A DNA stretch of 48,000 nt from NCBI GenBank assembly GCA_026707445.1, contig JAPOWV010000022.1, forward strand, positions 1 through 48,000. The letters are read 5' to 3'. Origin of the DNA: Gammaproteobacteria bacterium. GTDB taxonomy: Bacteria; Pseudomonadota; Gammaproteobacteria; Steroidobacterales; Foliamicaceae. The notes under the pieces are model-generated. The model saw nothing but the letters and a program-made list of their open reading frames with translations, did no database searches and was not told the origin of the DNA. The translations under genes were made by a program, and so were the position numbers. Positions 37,035 through 45,773 of this stretch are shown here, piece by piece. Each line of letters begins with the position of its first letter. Within the stretch, counting starts at the first letter, position 1.

Positions 37035-37047
37035 TAGTTCCGGTAGA

Positions 37048-37053
37048 TATAAT
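37048..37053 (+). promoter_or_regulatory. Possible -10 box for yqgE-ruvX just outside the IS
   Basis: A perfect TATAAT lies 11 bases beyond the TA target and about 28 bases before yqgE. No good -35 exists in native sequence, but the IS end (GGGACA, 19 bases upstream) could act as one, which would make a hybrid promoter. This is a weak inference. Confidence 0.35.
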
Positions 37054-37081
37054 CCCGAAAGGTAGGCAGAAACCAGCCGTC

Positions 37082-37645
37082 ATGGAAGAACTTGACTCAC
37101 TTTCCGGCAAGCTCCTCATCGCCATGCCGGGAATGCCCGATTCCCGCTTTCGCCAGACCGTGACCTACCTGTGCGGGCACAACAGCGACGGCGCGCTGGG
37201 GATCGTCATCAATCGCCCGTCCGACATGAAGCTCGGAGAAGTGTTCGAGCAGCTGTCACTCGACAGCCGTGACCGCGACCTCGCCAACCAGAGCATCCTC
37301 AAGGGCGGACCGGTAAACCGCGAGCGGGGATTTGTGCTGCACGAGGCCGGCGGCAGCTGGGATTCCACAATCTCGATTTGCGGCAACATCGAGGTGACCA
37401 CCTCGCGGGACGTGCTGTCGGCGATCGCCGGCGGCAAGGGCCCCCGCCGGGCGCTCCTCGCGCTGGGCTGCGCCGGCTGGGGAGAGGGCCAGCTGGAAAG
37501 CGAACTGCGCTCGAATTCCTGGCTGGTGGTCGATGCTACCGAGGAAATCCTCTTCGAAACGCCGTACGAGCAGCGTTGGGCCGCTTCCGCCGCGCTGCTG
37601 GGGGTGGACGTCTCCCGGCTGGGACTGCAAGCCGGAAACGCCTGA
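37082..37645 (+). CDS. YqgE/AlgH family protein
   Basis: This 187-residue protein belongs to the UPF0301 family, with GKLLIAMPGMPDSRFRQTV at the start, GALGIVINRPSDM, the central GGPVNRERGFVLHE and ALGCAGWGEGQLESEL. It is a beta-rich cytoplasmic protein of unclear function; AlgH in Pseudomonas was linked to alginate regulation. The ATG at 37082 is preferred because the upstream frame enters the IS end. It is the usual partner of ruvX, which follows. Confidence 0.92.
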   Translation: MEELDSLSGKLLIAMPGMPDSRFRQTVTYLCGHNSDGALGIVINRPSDMKLGEVFEQLSLDSRDRDLANQSILKGGPVNRERGFVLHEAGGSWDSTISICGNIEVTTSRDVLSAIAGGKGPRRALLALGCAGWGEGQLESELRSNSWLVVDATEEILFETPYEQRWAASAALLGVDVSRLGLQAGNA

Positions 37646-37684
37646 ATCACGATCGTTCCGATCGCATTGCGCCGACAGGTCCCG

Positions 37685-38101
37685 ATGCGCACCGAGCCTG
37701 CGATCGCCCTCGACTTCGGATTGAAGCGCGTCGGTGTCGCGACCGCCACCGGCGGCGTGATCACGGCCCGCAAACATCTGCCCGCGCGTGCCGGACTGCC
37801 GGAATGGGGTGAGCTGGACAGACTCGTTCGCGACTATGGTCCGCAGGTCCTGGTACTGGGCCGTCCACCCGATCCCGATCCTGAGTTCGAGCTAGCACTC
37901 GAACGCTTTCGCAAGCACCTGAAAAGCCGCTACGGGCTGTCGGTGGAAACGATTCCGGAACACCTCACGACCCGCGAGGCCAACGCCTGGCTGCGGGAAC
38001 AGCGTTCAAACGGCGAACTTGGCCGGCGAGCCCGCAAGGGAGAGCTTGACAGCCTTGCCGCCTGCCTGATCGCCCGGGACTGGCAGGAGAAACAAGCATG
38101 A
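37685..38101 (+). CDS. ruvX: Putative pre-16S rRNA nuclease / Holliday junction resolvase-like YqgF
   Basis: This 138-residue RNase H-fold nuclease trims the 16S rRNA 5' end, by family knowledge. The first acidic site is in IALDFGLKRVGVA, the second in IPEHLTTREANAWL and the last aspartate in KGELDSLAACLIA. The glutamate/histidine in the second motif replaces the more usual DERLTS. I chose the ATG at 37685 over a TTG 18 bases upstream. The stop overlaps the next start (ATGA). Confidence 0.92.
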   Translation: MRTEPAIALDFGLKRVGVATATGGVITARKHLPARAGLPEWGELDRLVRDYGPQVLVLGRPPDPDPEFELALERFRKHLKSRYGLSVETIPEHLTTREANAWLREQRSNGELGRRARKGELDSLAACLIARDWQEKQA

Positions 38102-38892
38102 ACATTCGGATATATGTCTGTGCGCTGGCCGCGGCGTTCGTACTGAACAGCGTGGCGCCCGCGGCGGAACTGGTCCTGGTTGCCGGCGCGTCCGGGCGCA
38201 CCGGCAACGCGGCGATGCGGTTGCTGGACGAACACGGCTACGCGGTGCGCGCGACGACCACCAACCGTGACCGGGCCGCGCGGCGCCACGGCGATCAGTG
38301 GGACTGGGTAGAAGTGGACGTGCGCGACCGCGACGCGGTGTTTGCGGCCATGCAGGATGTCGACCACGTGATCTGCGCTATCGGCTCGCGATCCCTGATC
38401 GGCGGGAACGGCCCGGAATTCGTCGATTACGGCGGTGTGGTCAACCTCGTGGATGCGGCGGTGGAGGCCGGGGTCCGGCACTTCGTCGTCGTGACGTCCG
38501 CGGCGGCGGGACCCTACCGCGAGCGCAGCCGGATGATCATTTTCGCGCGCGCCAGGCACTGGAAGACGATGGGAGAAAACCATCTGAAACGCAGCGGCCT
38601 CAACTACACGATTATCGGGCCCAGCGGCCTTCGCGAAGAACCCGAGGCCGGCGGCGAACCGCTGCGGGTGATGGCCCGCGCCGATTACGAGACGGGCTCG
38701 GTCGCTATCGCCGATGTGGGGATGCTGACGGTGGATGCGCTTACCAATCCGGATGCGCGCAACAAGAGCTACGGGGTCGTTCGCGACGAATCCGTTGCAC
38801 CCGGCGCCTGGCGGGAGATGCTGAAGACAATTCGGCTGGACAGCGAAACGGAAGAGGCGCCGGACCATCCGCTCATGCCCGACCCCGAGTAA
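38098..38892 (+). CDS. Exported NAD(P)-binding Rossmann (atypical SDR) protein
   Basis: This 264-residue protein has a clear signal peptide (MNIRIYVCALAAAFVLNSVAPAAE) followed directly by a nucleotide-binding motif LVLVAGASGRTGNAAMRLL. The rest resembles atypical SDR/NmrA-like proteins: VEVDVRDRDAV, HFVVVTSAAAGPY and NYTIIGPSGLREEP. Such proteins are normally cytoplasmic, so export before folding would be unusual; alternatively the hydrophobic segment anchors it to the membrane. It is translationally coupled to ruvX. Confidence 0.82.
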   Translation: MNIRIYVCALAAAFVLNSVAPAAELVLVAGASGRTGNAAMRLLDEHGYAVRATTTNRDRAARRHGDQWDWVEVDVRDRDAVFAAMQDVDHVICAIGSRSLIGGNGPEFVDYGGVVNLVDAAVEAGVRHFVVVTSAAAGPYRERSRMIIFARARHWKTMGENHLKRSGLNYTIIGPSGLREEPEAGGEPLRVMARADYETGSVAIADVGMLTVDALTNPDARNKSYGVVRDESVAPGAWREMLKTIRLDSETEEAPDHPLMPDPE

Positions 38893-38918
38893 ATCGACAC
38901 CGGGGACGGGATACGCCA

Positions 38919-39779
38919 CTAGTCGTAGCCGGCCTCCCAGTCAGGCGTCCTTTCAAGCGCGCCCGGACTGCGTTCCTCCAGCGCGGCGCGGAATTTCGTC
39001 GGCAGTTCTTCCGCCCGGTGGAATTTCCTGCCGACCACGGACCAGTACATGTGCCCGGGCAGGTCCCCCATATCCAGAAATCCCGACCAATCCCTGACCG
39101 CGTCCCAACTGTATGCCGGTGAGAGAGAGGTGATGCCGGGGTCCGCGAGAGAAGCCGCAGGCAGCGCGAACGTGTCGACAGCCAATTCCCGCCGGACCTT
39201 TCCGCCGGCCGGGGTGAACGCGCTGAAGGCCCTGCGCCGAATGATGACCTGGTCGCCGGCGCGCAGCAATTCAAGCGTGACCGGCCGATCCAGAATGGAA
39301 CTCTCCCACGGCACGTCCACCAGCAGCGCCACGCGCTCTGGCGTATAGCGAACCGGCTGGCCGGGTCCGCACGGAAGCCTGAGCTCAGTCCGTTTGCCGG
39401 TCAGGGGATTGACGAACTCGTCGATAAACGCGCGGGAATCGACGTCCCTGTACAGTCGGCAGGCGATCGTGCGCTCTTCGTACAGATCTTCGGCCAGGTG
39501 TCGAAATTGCCTGATCGTCACGCTCTCGATCGAGAACAGGGCGACGCCGTCCGCGTCCTGCGGCACGCCATACGCGGTACCGGCGGCCCATTCGTAGGTC
39601 ACGCTGCCCGCGATATCGCCCTTGAGCCGCAACCAGGTCTCCATCGCGGTCCCGGGATCGGACAGGTCGGGAAACTCCGCTGCCGCCGTCGGGGCCGCAA
39701 GGCCCAGGGCGATCGCAACGCAGGCGACGTGGAGTAACGGTCGCGCGCGACAAATCGGTCCCGGCAATGCACAATTCAT
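38919..39779 (-). CDS. DUF1838-like exported protein
   Basis: This protein of about 286 residues has a signal peptide (ARPLLHVACVAIALGLAAPTAAAE) and a body typical of DUF1838. The body opens with DLSDPGTAMETWLRLKGDI, then the mid-region DEFVNPLTGKRTELRLPCG, and near the end LPGHMYWSVVGRKFHRAEEL. The function of the family is unknown. The ATG at 39779 is preferred over an in-frame TTG at 39803. It is divergent from the PyrK-like gene with only 35 bases between them. Confidence 0.8.
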   Translation of the reverse strand: MNCALPGPICRARPLLHVACVAIALGLAAPTAAAEFPDLSDPGTAMETWLRLKGDIAGSVTYEWAAGTAYGVPQDADGVALFSIESVTIRQFRHLAEDLYEERTIACRLYRDVDSRAFIDEFVNPLTGKRTELRLPCGPGQPVRYTPERVALLVDVPWESSILDRPVTLELLRAGDQVIIRRRAFSAFTPAGGKVRRELAVDTFALPAASLADPGITSLSPAYSWDAVRDWSGFLDMGDLPGHMYWSVVGRKFHRAEELPTKFRAALEERSPGALERTPDWEAGYD

Positions 39780-39814
39780 ATTTCTGATGACCCTATTGCC
39801 CAAGTGGACAAATT

Positions 39815-40666
39815 ATGCGCGCTGGGCGTGAAACGAAACCTGTCTTCGTCGAGGAAGGCGAGGTGCTGTCGCACCGGGAGTTTCCGGGAGGCCAGTACCG
39901 GCTCCGACTTCGCACGCCGCGCTGCGCCGAGGCGGCGCGGCCGGGCAGCTTCGTGCATTTGCGCTGCGGTCCGGAATTGCTTCAGCGGCGACCGCTGTCG
40001 ATCATGCTTGCCGATGCCGACGACGGCTGGATCGAACTGCTGTACAAGACGGGCGGGCAGGGATTGACTCTGCTCTCCGGCGCCGAGCCCGGGTCCGTCC
40101 TGCATTCCATGGGGCCGATCGGACACGGGTTTTCGCTGTCGGAAGCGCACCCGATCGTGCTCCTGCTGGGGGGTGGAGTGGGCATTCCGCCGGTCCTTTT
40201 CCAGGCCCGGCGCCTGGCGGGAAACGGGAAATGGAGCCCGCGGCTGTTCCTGGGTTCGGAGCTGCCTTTTCCCTTTGCCCTGGAAAAGCACGGCAAGGAG
40301 AACCGCTTGCGCTGCGCCGAACAATGGGGCGTGCCTTCTCATCTGGCAAGCAACGCCGGCCTTGAAGGCTGCTATCGCGGCAACCTCACGGAACCGGTGC
40401 GCCAATGGCTGGACGCTCTTCCCGGCGAGCGGCTGTCCGAAGTGGCGGTGTACGCCTGCGGACCCACGCCCATGCTGAAGGCCGCGGCAGCACTGGCCGC
40501 GGATTTCGGCGTCTACGCCGAGTTGTGCCTGGAGGAATACATGGCCTGTGCGGTGGGCGGCTGTGCCGGCTGCACCGTCGAAGCCCATACGCCCGATGGC
40601 CTGGCCATGAAACGGGTGTGCGTGGACGGCCCGGTGTTTCCCGCGTCCTGGATCTATCCGTCGTAG
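39815..40666 (+). CDS. PyrK-like electron-transfer flavoprotein with 2Fe-2S centre
   Basis: This 283-residue protein has an N-terminal FAD domain (LLQRRPLSIMLAD near residue 57) and an NAD-binding domain (VLLLGGGVGIPPVLFQARRL near residue 112). A C-terminal 2Fe-2S site CLEEYMACAVGGCAGCTVEA is closed by the cysteine of KRVCVDGPVF. This matches the electron-transfer subunit PyrK, which lets class 1B dihydroorotate dehydrogenase use NAD. No pyrD-type catalytic gene lies in the window, so its partner is elsewhere or different. Ten bases separate it from anmK. Confidence 0.85.
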   Translation: MRAGRETKPVFVEEGEVLSHREFPGGQYRLRLRTPRCAEAARPGSFVHLRCGPELLQRRPLSIMLADADDGWIELLYKTGGQGLTLLSGAEPGSVLHSMGPIGHGFSLSEAHPIVLLLGGGVGIPPVLFQARRLAGNGKWSPRLFLGSELPFPFALEKHGKENRLRCAEQWGVPSHLASNAGLEGCYRGNLTEPVRQWLDALPGERLSEVAVYACGPTPMLKAAAALAADFGVYAELCLEEYMACAVGGCAGCTVEAHTPDGLAMKRVCVDGPVFPASWIYPS

Positions 40667-40676
40667 GCAACGGTAA

Positions 40677-41807
40677 ATGCGACCGCTTTTTATCGGCCTG
40701 ATTTCCGGCACCAGCATGGATGGCGTGGACGCGGCGCTGGTGGACTGCTCGGGCCCGGAACCGCGCCTGGCCGCGACGCACAAGGGCGAATATTCCGAGG
40801 ACCTTGCCGCCCGCGTGCGGGCGGCCGCGCAAAGCAAGGGGGAATGTGAGCTTGCGGAAGCGGCGGCGCTGGACGCCGAAGTCGCTGCCGCATTCGCCGC
40901 GACCGCACTTGCGCTCCAGGGTGGCGCGGGTTGCGACGCCGATCAGATCGAGGCGATCGGCAGCCACGGCCAGACGCTCTGGCACGCGCCCGACGCGCAT
41001 CCGCCGCACACCGTGCAGATCGGATCGCCGGCGCGCATCGCGGCCCTTTCCGGCATGGTTACCGTGGGCGACTTCCGCGGCGCCGACATGGCGCTGGGCG
41101 GCCAGGGGGCTCCCCTGGCGCCCGTGTTTCATCAATGGCTGTTCGGCCGTTCCGGCGAGACCCGGGCGGTCGTCAATATCGGGGGCATCGCCAATCTCAG
41201 CGTCCTGGCCGGCGATGGTGGCGTTACGGGCTACGACACGGGACCCGGAAACACGCTGCTCGATTCCTGGGCGCGCACCTGCCGCGGCGAAGCGTTTGAC
41301 GAGGACGGGCACTGGGCGAAATCGGGCCAGGTCAACGAGGGACTGCTCGAGCGCCTGCTTTCGGACGATTACTTTTCCGCGTCAGCGCCGAAAAGCACGG
41401 GCCCCGAGCGTTTCAATCTGCATTGGCTGGAGCGGGCCGGCATTTCGGACAAGGCGCCCGAAGACGTTCAGGCAACGCTGCTGGAACTGACCGCGGCCAG
41501 CATCGCCGGCGCAGTCCGCGTCTCCTGCGCCGGCGCAGCGTTGGCGGTATGCGGCGGCGGGGCGTCGAATTCCTTTCTGATGGAGCGGCTGACGGCGAAC
41601 TGTCCGGAATCGAGCCCGGTTACGACCGAGGCATGGGGCGTTCATCCGGATTGGGTGGAAGCCGCCGGATTCGCTCTTCTGGCCCGGGCCCGGCTGCGGC
41701 GTGAGCCGGGCAATGAACCGGCCGTCACCGGAGCAAGCCGGGCCTTGCCGCTGGGCGGTGTTTTCCTTCCTTCCCGAAATACCCCGGCGCCCCGGATGCA
41801 AGAATAG
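40677..41807 (+). CDS. anmK: Anhydro-N-acetylmuramic acid kinase
   Basis: This 376-residue kinase opens and phosphorylates anhydro-MurNAc produced in cell-wall recycling, giving MurNAc-6-phosphate. Signatures are LISGTSMDGVDAALVD at the start, IGSHGQTLWHAP, the VVNIGGIANLSVL strand, TGPGNTLLDSW and the late CGGGASNSFLMERL. It acts after AmpD, also encoded in this window. It probably starts the same transcript as the four genes that follow. Confidence 0.95.
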   Translation: MRPLFIGLISGTSMDGVDAALVDCSGPEPRLAATHKGEYSEDLAARVRAAAQSKGECELAEAAALDAEVAAAFAATALALQGGAGCDADQIEAIGSHGQTLWHAPDAHPPHTVQIGSPARIAALSGMVTVGDFRGADMALGGQGAPLAPVFHQWLFGRSGETRAVVNIGGIANLSVLAGDGGVTGYDTGPGNTLLDSWARTCRGEAFDEDGHWAKSGQVNEGLLERLLSDDYFSASAPKSTGPERFNLHWLERAGISDKAPEDVQATLLELTAASIAGAVRVSCAGAALAVCGGGASNSFLMERLTANCPESSPVTTEAWGVHPDWVEAAGFALLARARLRREPGNEPAVTGASRALPLGGVFLPSRNTPAPRMQE

Positions 41808-41814
41808 GAAGATC

Positions 41815-42027
41815 ATGAACGGCAGCTTGAGGACGGTCGACCATGCGGATGCGGATTCGCAGGGTCTGACGGAGCGCTGGCGGCGCGACTCGGCGCTGGC
41901 GCGGCGAATACTCGGCATGCTGTGGTTTTATTTCACGGCGGGCCGGCGCGTGCGCAAGGCCTACGGCGATTGCGAGCGCGAGGGCAGGGTGTACTGGGTG
42001 GACGGCGTCGGCGGCGAGGACCGATGA
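41815..42027 (+). CDS. Small hypothetical protein preceding the RdhA-like gene
   Basis: This 70-residue ORF has an ATG preceded by AGGAAGA. The sequence is polar except for RILGMLWFYFTAGRRVRKAY in the middle, which could lie at a membrane surface. It then ends CEREGRVYWVDGVGGEDR. A longer in-frame version from 41701 would overlap anmK. It overlaps the RdhA-like start by ATGA, so the two should be made together. No family is recognised. Confidence 0.65.
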   Translation: MNGSLRTVDHADADSQGLTERWRRDSALARRILGMLWFYFTAGRRVRKAYGDCEREGRVYWVDGVGGEDR

Positions 42028-43037
42028 GCCTCGTGAACGGCCGGATCCGCCCCAAGGACCCCCCGCCGCCGGAATACGCATTCGGCTACCTCAAGCCGCC
42101 GCGCTCCGGCAACGAGATCAACGGCCTGGGCGAGCGGGAATTCCGCCGGGCAACGGCCGTTTTCCACAATGCCGGCAACGCGCAGCTGGAATGGCAGGCG
42201 CTGGATGATTTCTTCGGGCTGATCAACCCCTGGGGCGTGGTCCGGCACGTCGTCGCCAACGCCTGGCAATTGCGCAGGCGCAATGGTCCGGTGGCTGCAC
42301 GCCGGGTCGAAGCGGACCCCGGTGAGATGAGCGAGCGCGTGAAGGCCGCCGCCCGGGCGTTCGGTGCGGACCTGGTCGGCATTGCGCCGGTCACCGACGA
42401 GGCCGTGTTTGCGGGAAGGGCCGCGCCTCACGGCACGGCGATCTGCATCGGCCTGTCGATGAACCAGGACAAGATGGCGCATGCGCCGCAGGATACGGCG
42501 GCCGTGGAGGTCATGCGCGCCTACCGCGAGATCGCCCGCATCGCGCTCAGGCTGGGCCGTTACGTCCGCCGCCTGGGCTGGCCCGCCAAGGCCTACGGCA
42601 ACCCCAACAGCACCGACATCCTGCACATCCCGCTGGCGGTTGCGGCCGGGCTGGGCCAACTGGGCAAGCACGGATCGATGATCAGCAAGGAACATGGTTC
42701 GAACTTCCGCCTGGCCGCGGTCCTCACCGACCTGCCCCTGGCTCTCGATGAACCGGTCGATATCGCCGTCGACGACCTGTGCCTGGGCTGCAAGCGCTGC
42801 GTGGTAGATTGCCCGCCGGATGCCATATTCAACGAGAAGCAGTGGATACGCGGCGGGAAGCGCTGGTACGTCGATTTCGACAAGTGCATCCCGTACTTCG
42901 TCAAGACCCACGGCTGCGCCATCTGCATCGAAGTCTGCCCCTGGAGCCGCCCCGGCCAGGGCCCGAAACTGGTCGAAAAGCTGATGGCCAAACGCCGCCG
43001 CGCCTCTGCCACAGCCAGTACGCCGCGAGCATTGTGA
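42024..43037 (+). CDS. Reductive-dehalogenase-like 4Fe-4S protein
   Basis: This 337-residue protein resembles the catalytic and iron-sulfur parts of RdhA/QueG-type corrinoid reductases. Two 4Fe-4S motifs lie near the end: CLGCKRCVVDCPPDA (about 252-266) and a C-terminal HGCAICIEVCPWSRP. The middle (GADLVGIAPV and LAVAAGLGQLGKHGSMISKE) matches the corrinoid-binding fold of RdhA. There is no twin-arginine signal, unlike respiratory dehalogenases, so a cytoplasmic role is likely. An RdhA-like or epoxyqueuosine-reductase-like activity is inference; the fold is moderately secure. It overlaps both neighbours by 4 bases. Confidence 0.8.
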   Translation: MSLVNGRIRPKDPPPPEYAFGYLKPPRSGNEINGLGEREFRRATAVFHNAGNAQLEWQALDDFFGLINPWGVVRHVVANAWQLRRRNGPVAARRVEADPGEMSERVKAAARAFGADLVGIAPVTDEAVFAGRAAPHGTAICIGLSMNQDKMAHAPQDTAAVEVMRAYREIARIALRLGRYVRRLGWPAKAYGNPNSTDILHIPLAVAAGLGQLGKHGSMISKEHGSNFRLAAVLTDLPLALDEPVDIAVDDLCLGCKRCVVDCPPDAIFNEKQWIRGGKRWYVDFDKCIPYFVKTHGCAICIEVCPWSRPGQGPKLVEKLMAKRRRASATASTPRAL

Positions 43038-45751
43038 ACGCGCCATATTTCCTGGGGCTCGCGCTGTTGTTGATTCTGGCGGCGGCGAACGCCGGCGCGC
43101 AGGAGGCGCAAGGCGAGGGCGCCGAAGCCCGGGTGATCGAGGAGATCGTGACGATCGGCACACGGCGGCGCGAGCGTGCCGCGGTCGATACGGCGGTGCC
43201 GGTGGACGTGTTCAGCGCGGAGGAAGTATCCAGTGTCAACTCTTCCGACCTTATCGAGGTGATCAACGCCATCGTGCCGTCGTTTGCGGCGCGGCGGCAC
43301 CCGATTTCCGACGGCGCGAGTTTCATTCGGCCCACGCACATGCGCGGCCTGGATACCCACCACACGTTGGTGCTGATGAACGGCAGGCGCCGCCATCGCT
43401 CGGCATTGATGCAGGTGGGCGGTTTCGGAGCCCACGGCACGGACATAGGCGTAATTCCGTCTATCGCCATAGAGTCCATGGAGGTGCTCCGCGACGGCGC
43501 AGCCGCCCAATATGGTTCCGACGCCATCGCGGGCGTGATCAATTTCAACCTCAAGCAGGACGATTCGGGCGCCGAACTGCGGGCCCGCTCGGGGCGCTAC
43601 GGCGCGGGGGATGGCGACGAGTTCACCCTGGAAGGCAACATCGGCTTTACTCTGCCGAACGGCGGCTTCCTGAACTTCAGCGGCCAGTATTCCGACTCGG
43701 CGCCCACCAGCCGTTCGCAGCCCTACGACCTGACGATCGCCGGTTCCGGCCAGACGCCGGCTGAAGTCACCGGCAACCGGCTGACGCTTGACGGCGTGAC
43801 GTATTACGGCCCCGATGCCCTGACCTACCGCTATTCACCCACCGGCGAAATCCTGCAGGCGGCGCTCGGCAGCGACGGCGTGCCGGACGATCTCGACAGC
43901 CGCTACGCCGATAATTTCGCCGGCGTGGGCGGCAATCGCGACTTTCGCAGCCCGGCGCAGATCTGGGGCCAGCCCGACCGCCGGCAGCTGCTTGCCTCGG
44001 CCAATGCCTCCCTTCCGCTGTCGGACAGCCTCGAATTGCATGGTTTTGCCACATGGGCCGCCAAGGATCAGTCCGGGGGATTTTTCTACCGCCGCGCGGG
44101 CGTGAGCCAACTCCTGCCGGTTCGGCTGGCCGACGGCGCCATCTACGATCCTCGGGCCCGCCTGTATCCGGCCGGATTCACGCCGCAGTTTTCCGGCGAC
44201 GTCACGGACTACGCGATCACCATCGGCCTGTCCGGCAGCGTCTGGCGGGATCTAGATTTCGACCTCTCAGCCGGGTATGGATACGACCGCATTGCCTACT
44301 CCATCGAAAATACCCTCAATCCGTCGCTCGGTCCCGACACGCCCACCCGTTTCCGACCAGGCGCGCTGGCCAACGACGAACTGGCGGTCAATGCCGATTT
44401 CGTATGGCCGTGGGACATCGGCAATCTGGCCAGCCCGGTGAACGTCGCCTTCGGATTCGAATACCGGACCGAGGGGTATCGCATCGAAGCGGGCGAGCCC
44501 AGGTCCTACGAGGTAGGGCCGTTCGGCGTGCCCGATCCGTTCAACCTGGAAATAACCCAGGCGGAAGTGGACGCCGACCCGGACGATGATCTGATCGAGG
44601 TGGAATGCCGCATCCCGGGATTTGAAGCGATCGGCAGTCTGTGTCCCGCCGGCGATCCCGTCAACAATGCGGTGCCTATCGGCTCTAACGGCTTCCCCGG
44701 CTACCCTCCGGGCTTCGCTTCCCACCGCAACCGCGGCAGCTATGCCGCCTACGTGGATTTGGAGGCGGACCTGACGGACCGGTGGCTGGTCGAGGTGGCC
44801 GGACGTTACGAGGATTTCCAGGACTTCGGCGATGTCGCGACCTGGAAAGTGGCTGCGCGCTTCCGGCTGAGCGACAGTATCAACCTGCGCGGCTCGGCCG
44901 GTTCCGGTTTCCGGGCGCCCACACCCGGCCAGATTTCCACCACGGTGGTCTCCACCCGCATCGACGCTAACGGCATTCCCAGGTCCGAGGGAGTCTTCCC
45001 GCCGGACCATCCCGCCGCCGGACTGTTCGGCGGCGCGCCACTCGGCCCCGAACACTCTCACTCCTTCACGCTTGGCCTCGCCGCCCGCTCGACCGCCGGG
45101 TTCGGGCTTACGCTCGACTACTATCGCGTCCGGCTGGACGACCGCACCGTAATGTCATCCCAGTTCACCGTGAATCAGGCCCAGGCCGACCGGCTGATCG
45201 CACTCGGAGTTCCGGGCGCCAACGACATCTCCCGGGTGCGGTTCTTCGTCAACGATGTGGCCACGGAAACCAGCGGATTCGATCTGGTCGCCACCGGCGG
45301 TTTCGACTCGCGGCTGGGGGCCACTTCCGTGCAGGCGGCCTTCAACTTCAACCGGACGGAGTTTTCCGATACCGGGAAGTTCGTGAACGCGGAAACGCGT
45401 CACGACATTGAAGAAGGCAGTCCGGCGGTCCGCGGCTCACTTACGCTGAAGCACGGCTGGCGGCTGGCCGATGTGCTGCTGCGGGCCCGCTACTTCGGGG
45501 AATACAGCAACGCGAACACCGCCGCCCTGGAGCAGGTGCAGAAATTCGGCTCGGAGGTACTGCTCGACCTTGAGGCGGCCTTGACCCTGGGTGAGCGCTA
45601 CACGCTCAGGATCGGGGCCGAGAACGTACTGGACAACTATCCGGACCCGGGCCAGTTCGAGGTCTGCTGCGGGCGAATTTACCGCAGCGACTCCATCATG
45701 CCCTGGCAGGGCCGGCTGTTTTACGCGCAGCTGGGCATCTCGTTCTTCTGA
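43034..45751 (+). CDS. TonB-dependent receptor coupled to the RdhA-like gene
   Basis: This 905-residue outer-membrane receptor starts at a GTG that overlaps the preceding stop. A signal peptide (APYFLGLALLLILAAANAGAQ) leads to a TonB-box-like EEIVTIGTRR and the plug domain (about 45-185) with VDVFSAEEVSSVNSSDLIEV and QYGSDAIAGVINFNLKQD. The barrel ends in the aromatic F of LGISFF. Its ligand is unknown; coupling to an RdhA-like protein raises the idea of a corrinoid or an organohalide, but no residue pattern proves it. Confidence 0.9.
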   Translation: MNAPYFLGLALLLILAAANAGAQEAQGEGAEARVIEEIVTIGTRRRERAAVDTAVPVDVFSAEEVSSVNSSDLIEVINAIVPSFAARRHPISDGASFIRPTHMRGLDTHHTLVLMNGRRRHRSALMQVGGFGAHGTDIGVIPSIAIESMEVLRDGAAAQYGSDAIAGVINFNLKQDDSGAELRARSGRYGAGDGDEFTLEGNIGFTLPNGGFLNFSGQYSDSAPTSRSQPYDLTIAGSGQTPAEVTGNRLTLDGVTYYGPDALTYRYSPTGEILQAALGSDGVPDDLDSRYADNFAGVGGNRDFRSPAQIWGQPDRRQLLASANASLPLSDSLELHGFATWAAKDQSGGFFYRRAGVSQLLPVRLADGAIYDPRARLYPAGFTPQFSGDVTDYAITIGLSGSVWRDLDFDLSAGYGYDRIAYSIENTLNPSLGPDTPTRFRPGALANDELAVNADFVWPWDIGNLASPVNVAFGFEYRTEGYRIEAGEPRSYEVGPFGVPDPFNLEITQAEVDADPDDDLIEVECRIPGFEAIGSLCPAGDPVNNAVPIGSNGFPGYPPGFASHRNRGSYAAYVDLEADLTDRWLVEVAGRYEDFQDFGDVATWKVAARFRLSDSINLRGSAGSGFRAPTPGQISTTVVSTRIDANGIPRSEGVFPPDHPAAGLFGGAPLGPEHSHSFTLGLAARSTAGFGLTLDYYRVRLDDRTVMSSQFTVNQAQADRLIALGVPGANDISRVRFFVNDVATETSGFDLVATGGFDSRLGATSVQAAFNFNRTEFSDTGKFVNAETRHDIEEGSPAVRGSLTLKHGWRLADVLLRARYFGEYSNANTAALEQVQKFGSEVLLDLEAALTLGERYTLRIGAENVLDNYPDPGQFEVCCGRIYRSDSIMPWQGRLFYAQLGISFF

Positions 45752-45773
45752 CCTGGCCCCGGCAGAGCGCTGC

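Noticed and set aside
35976..37037. 353-codon plus-strand open frame across the IS
   Set aside because: Antisense of the intact IS630 transposase with DDE residues.
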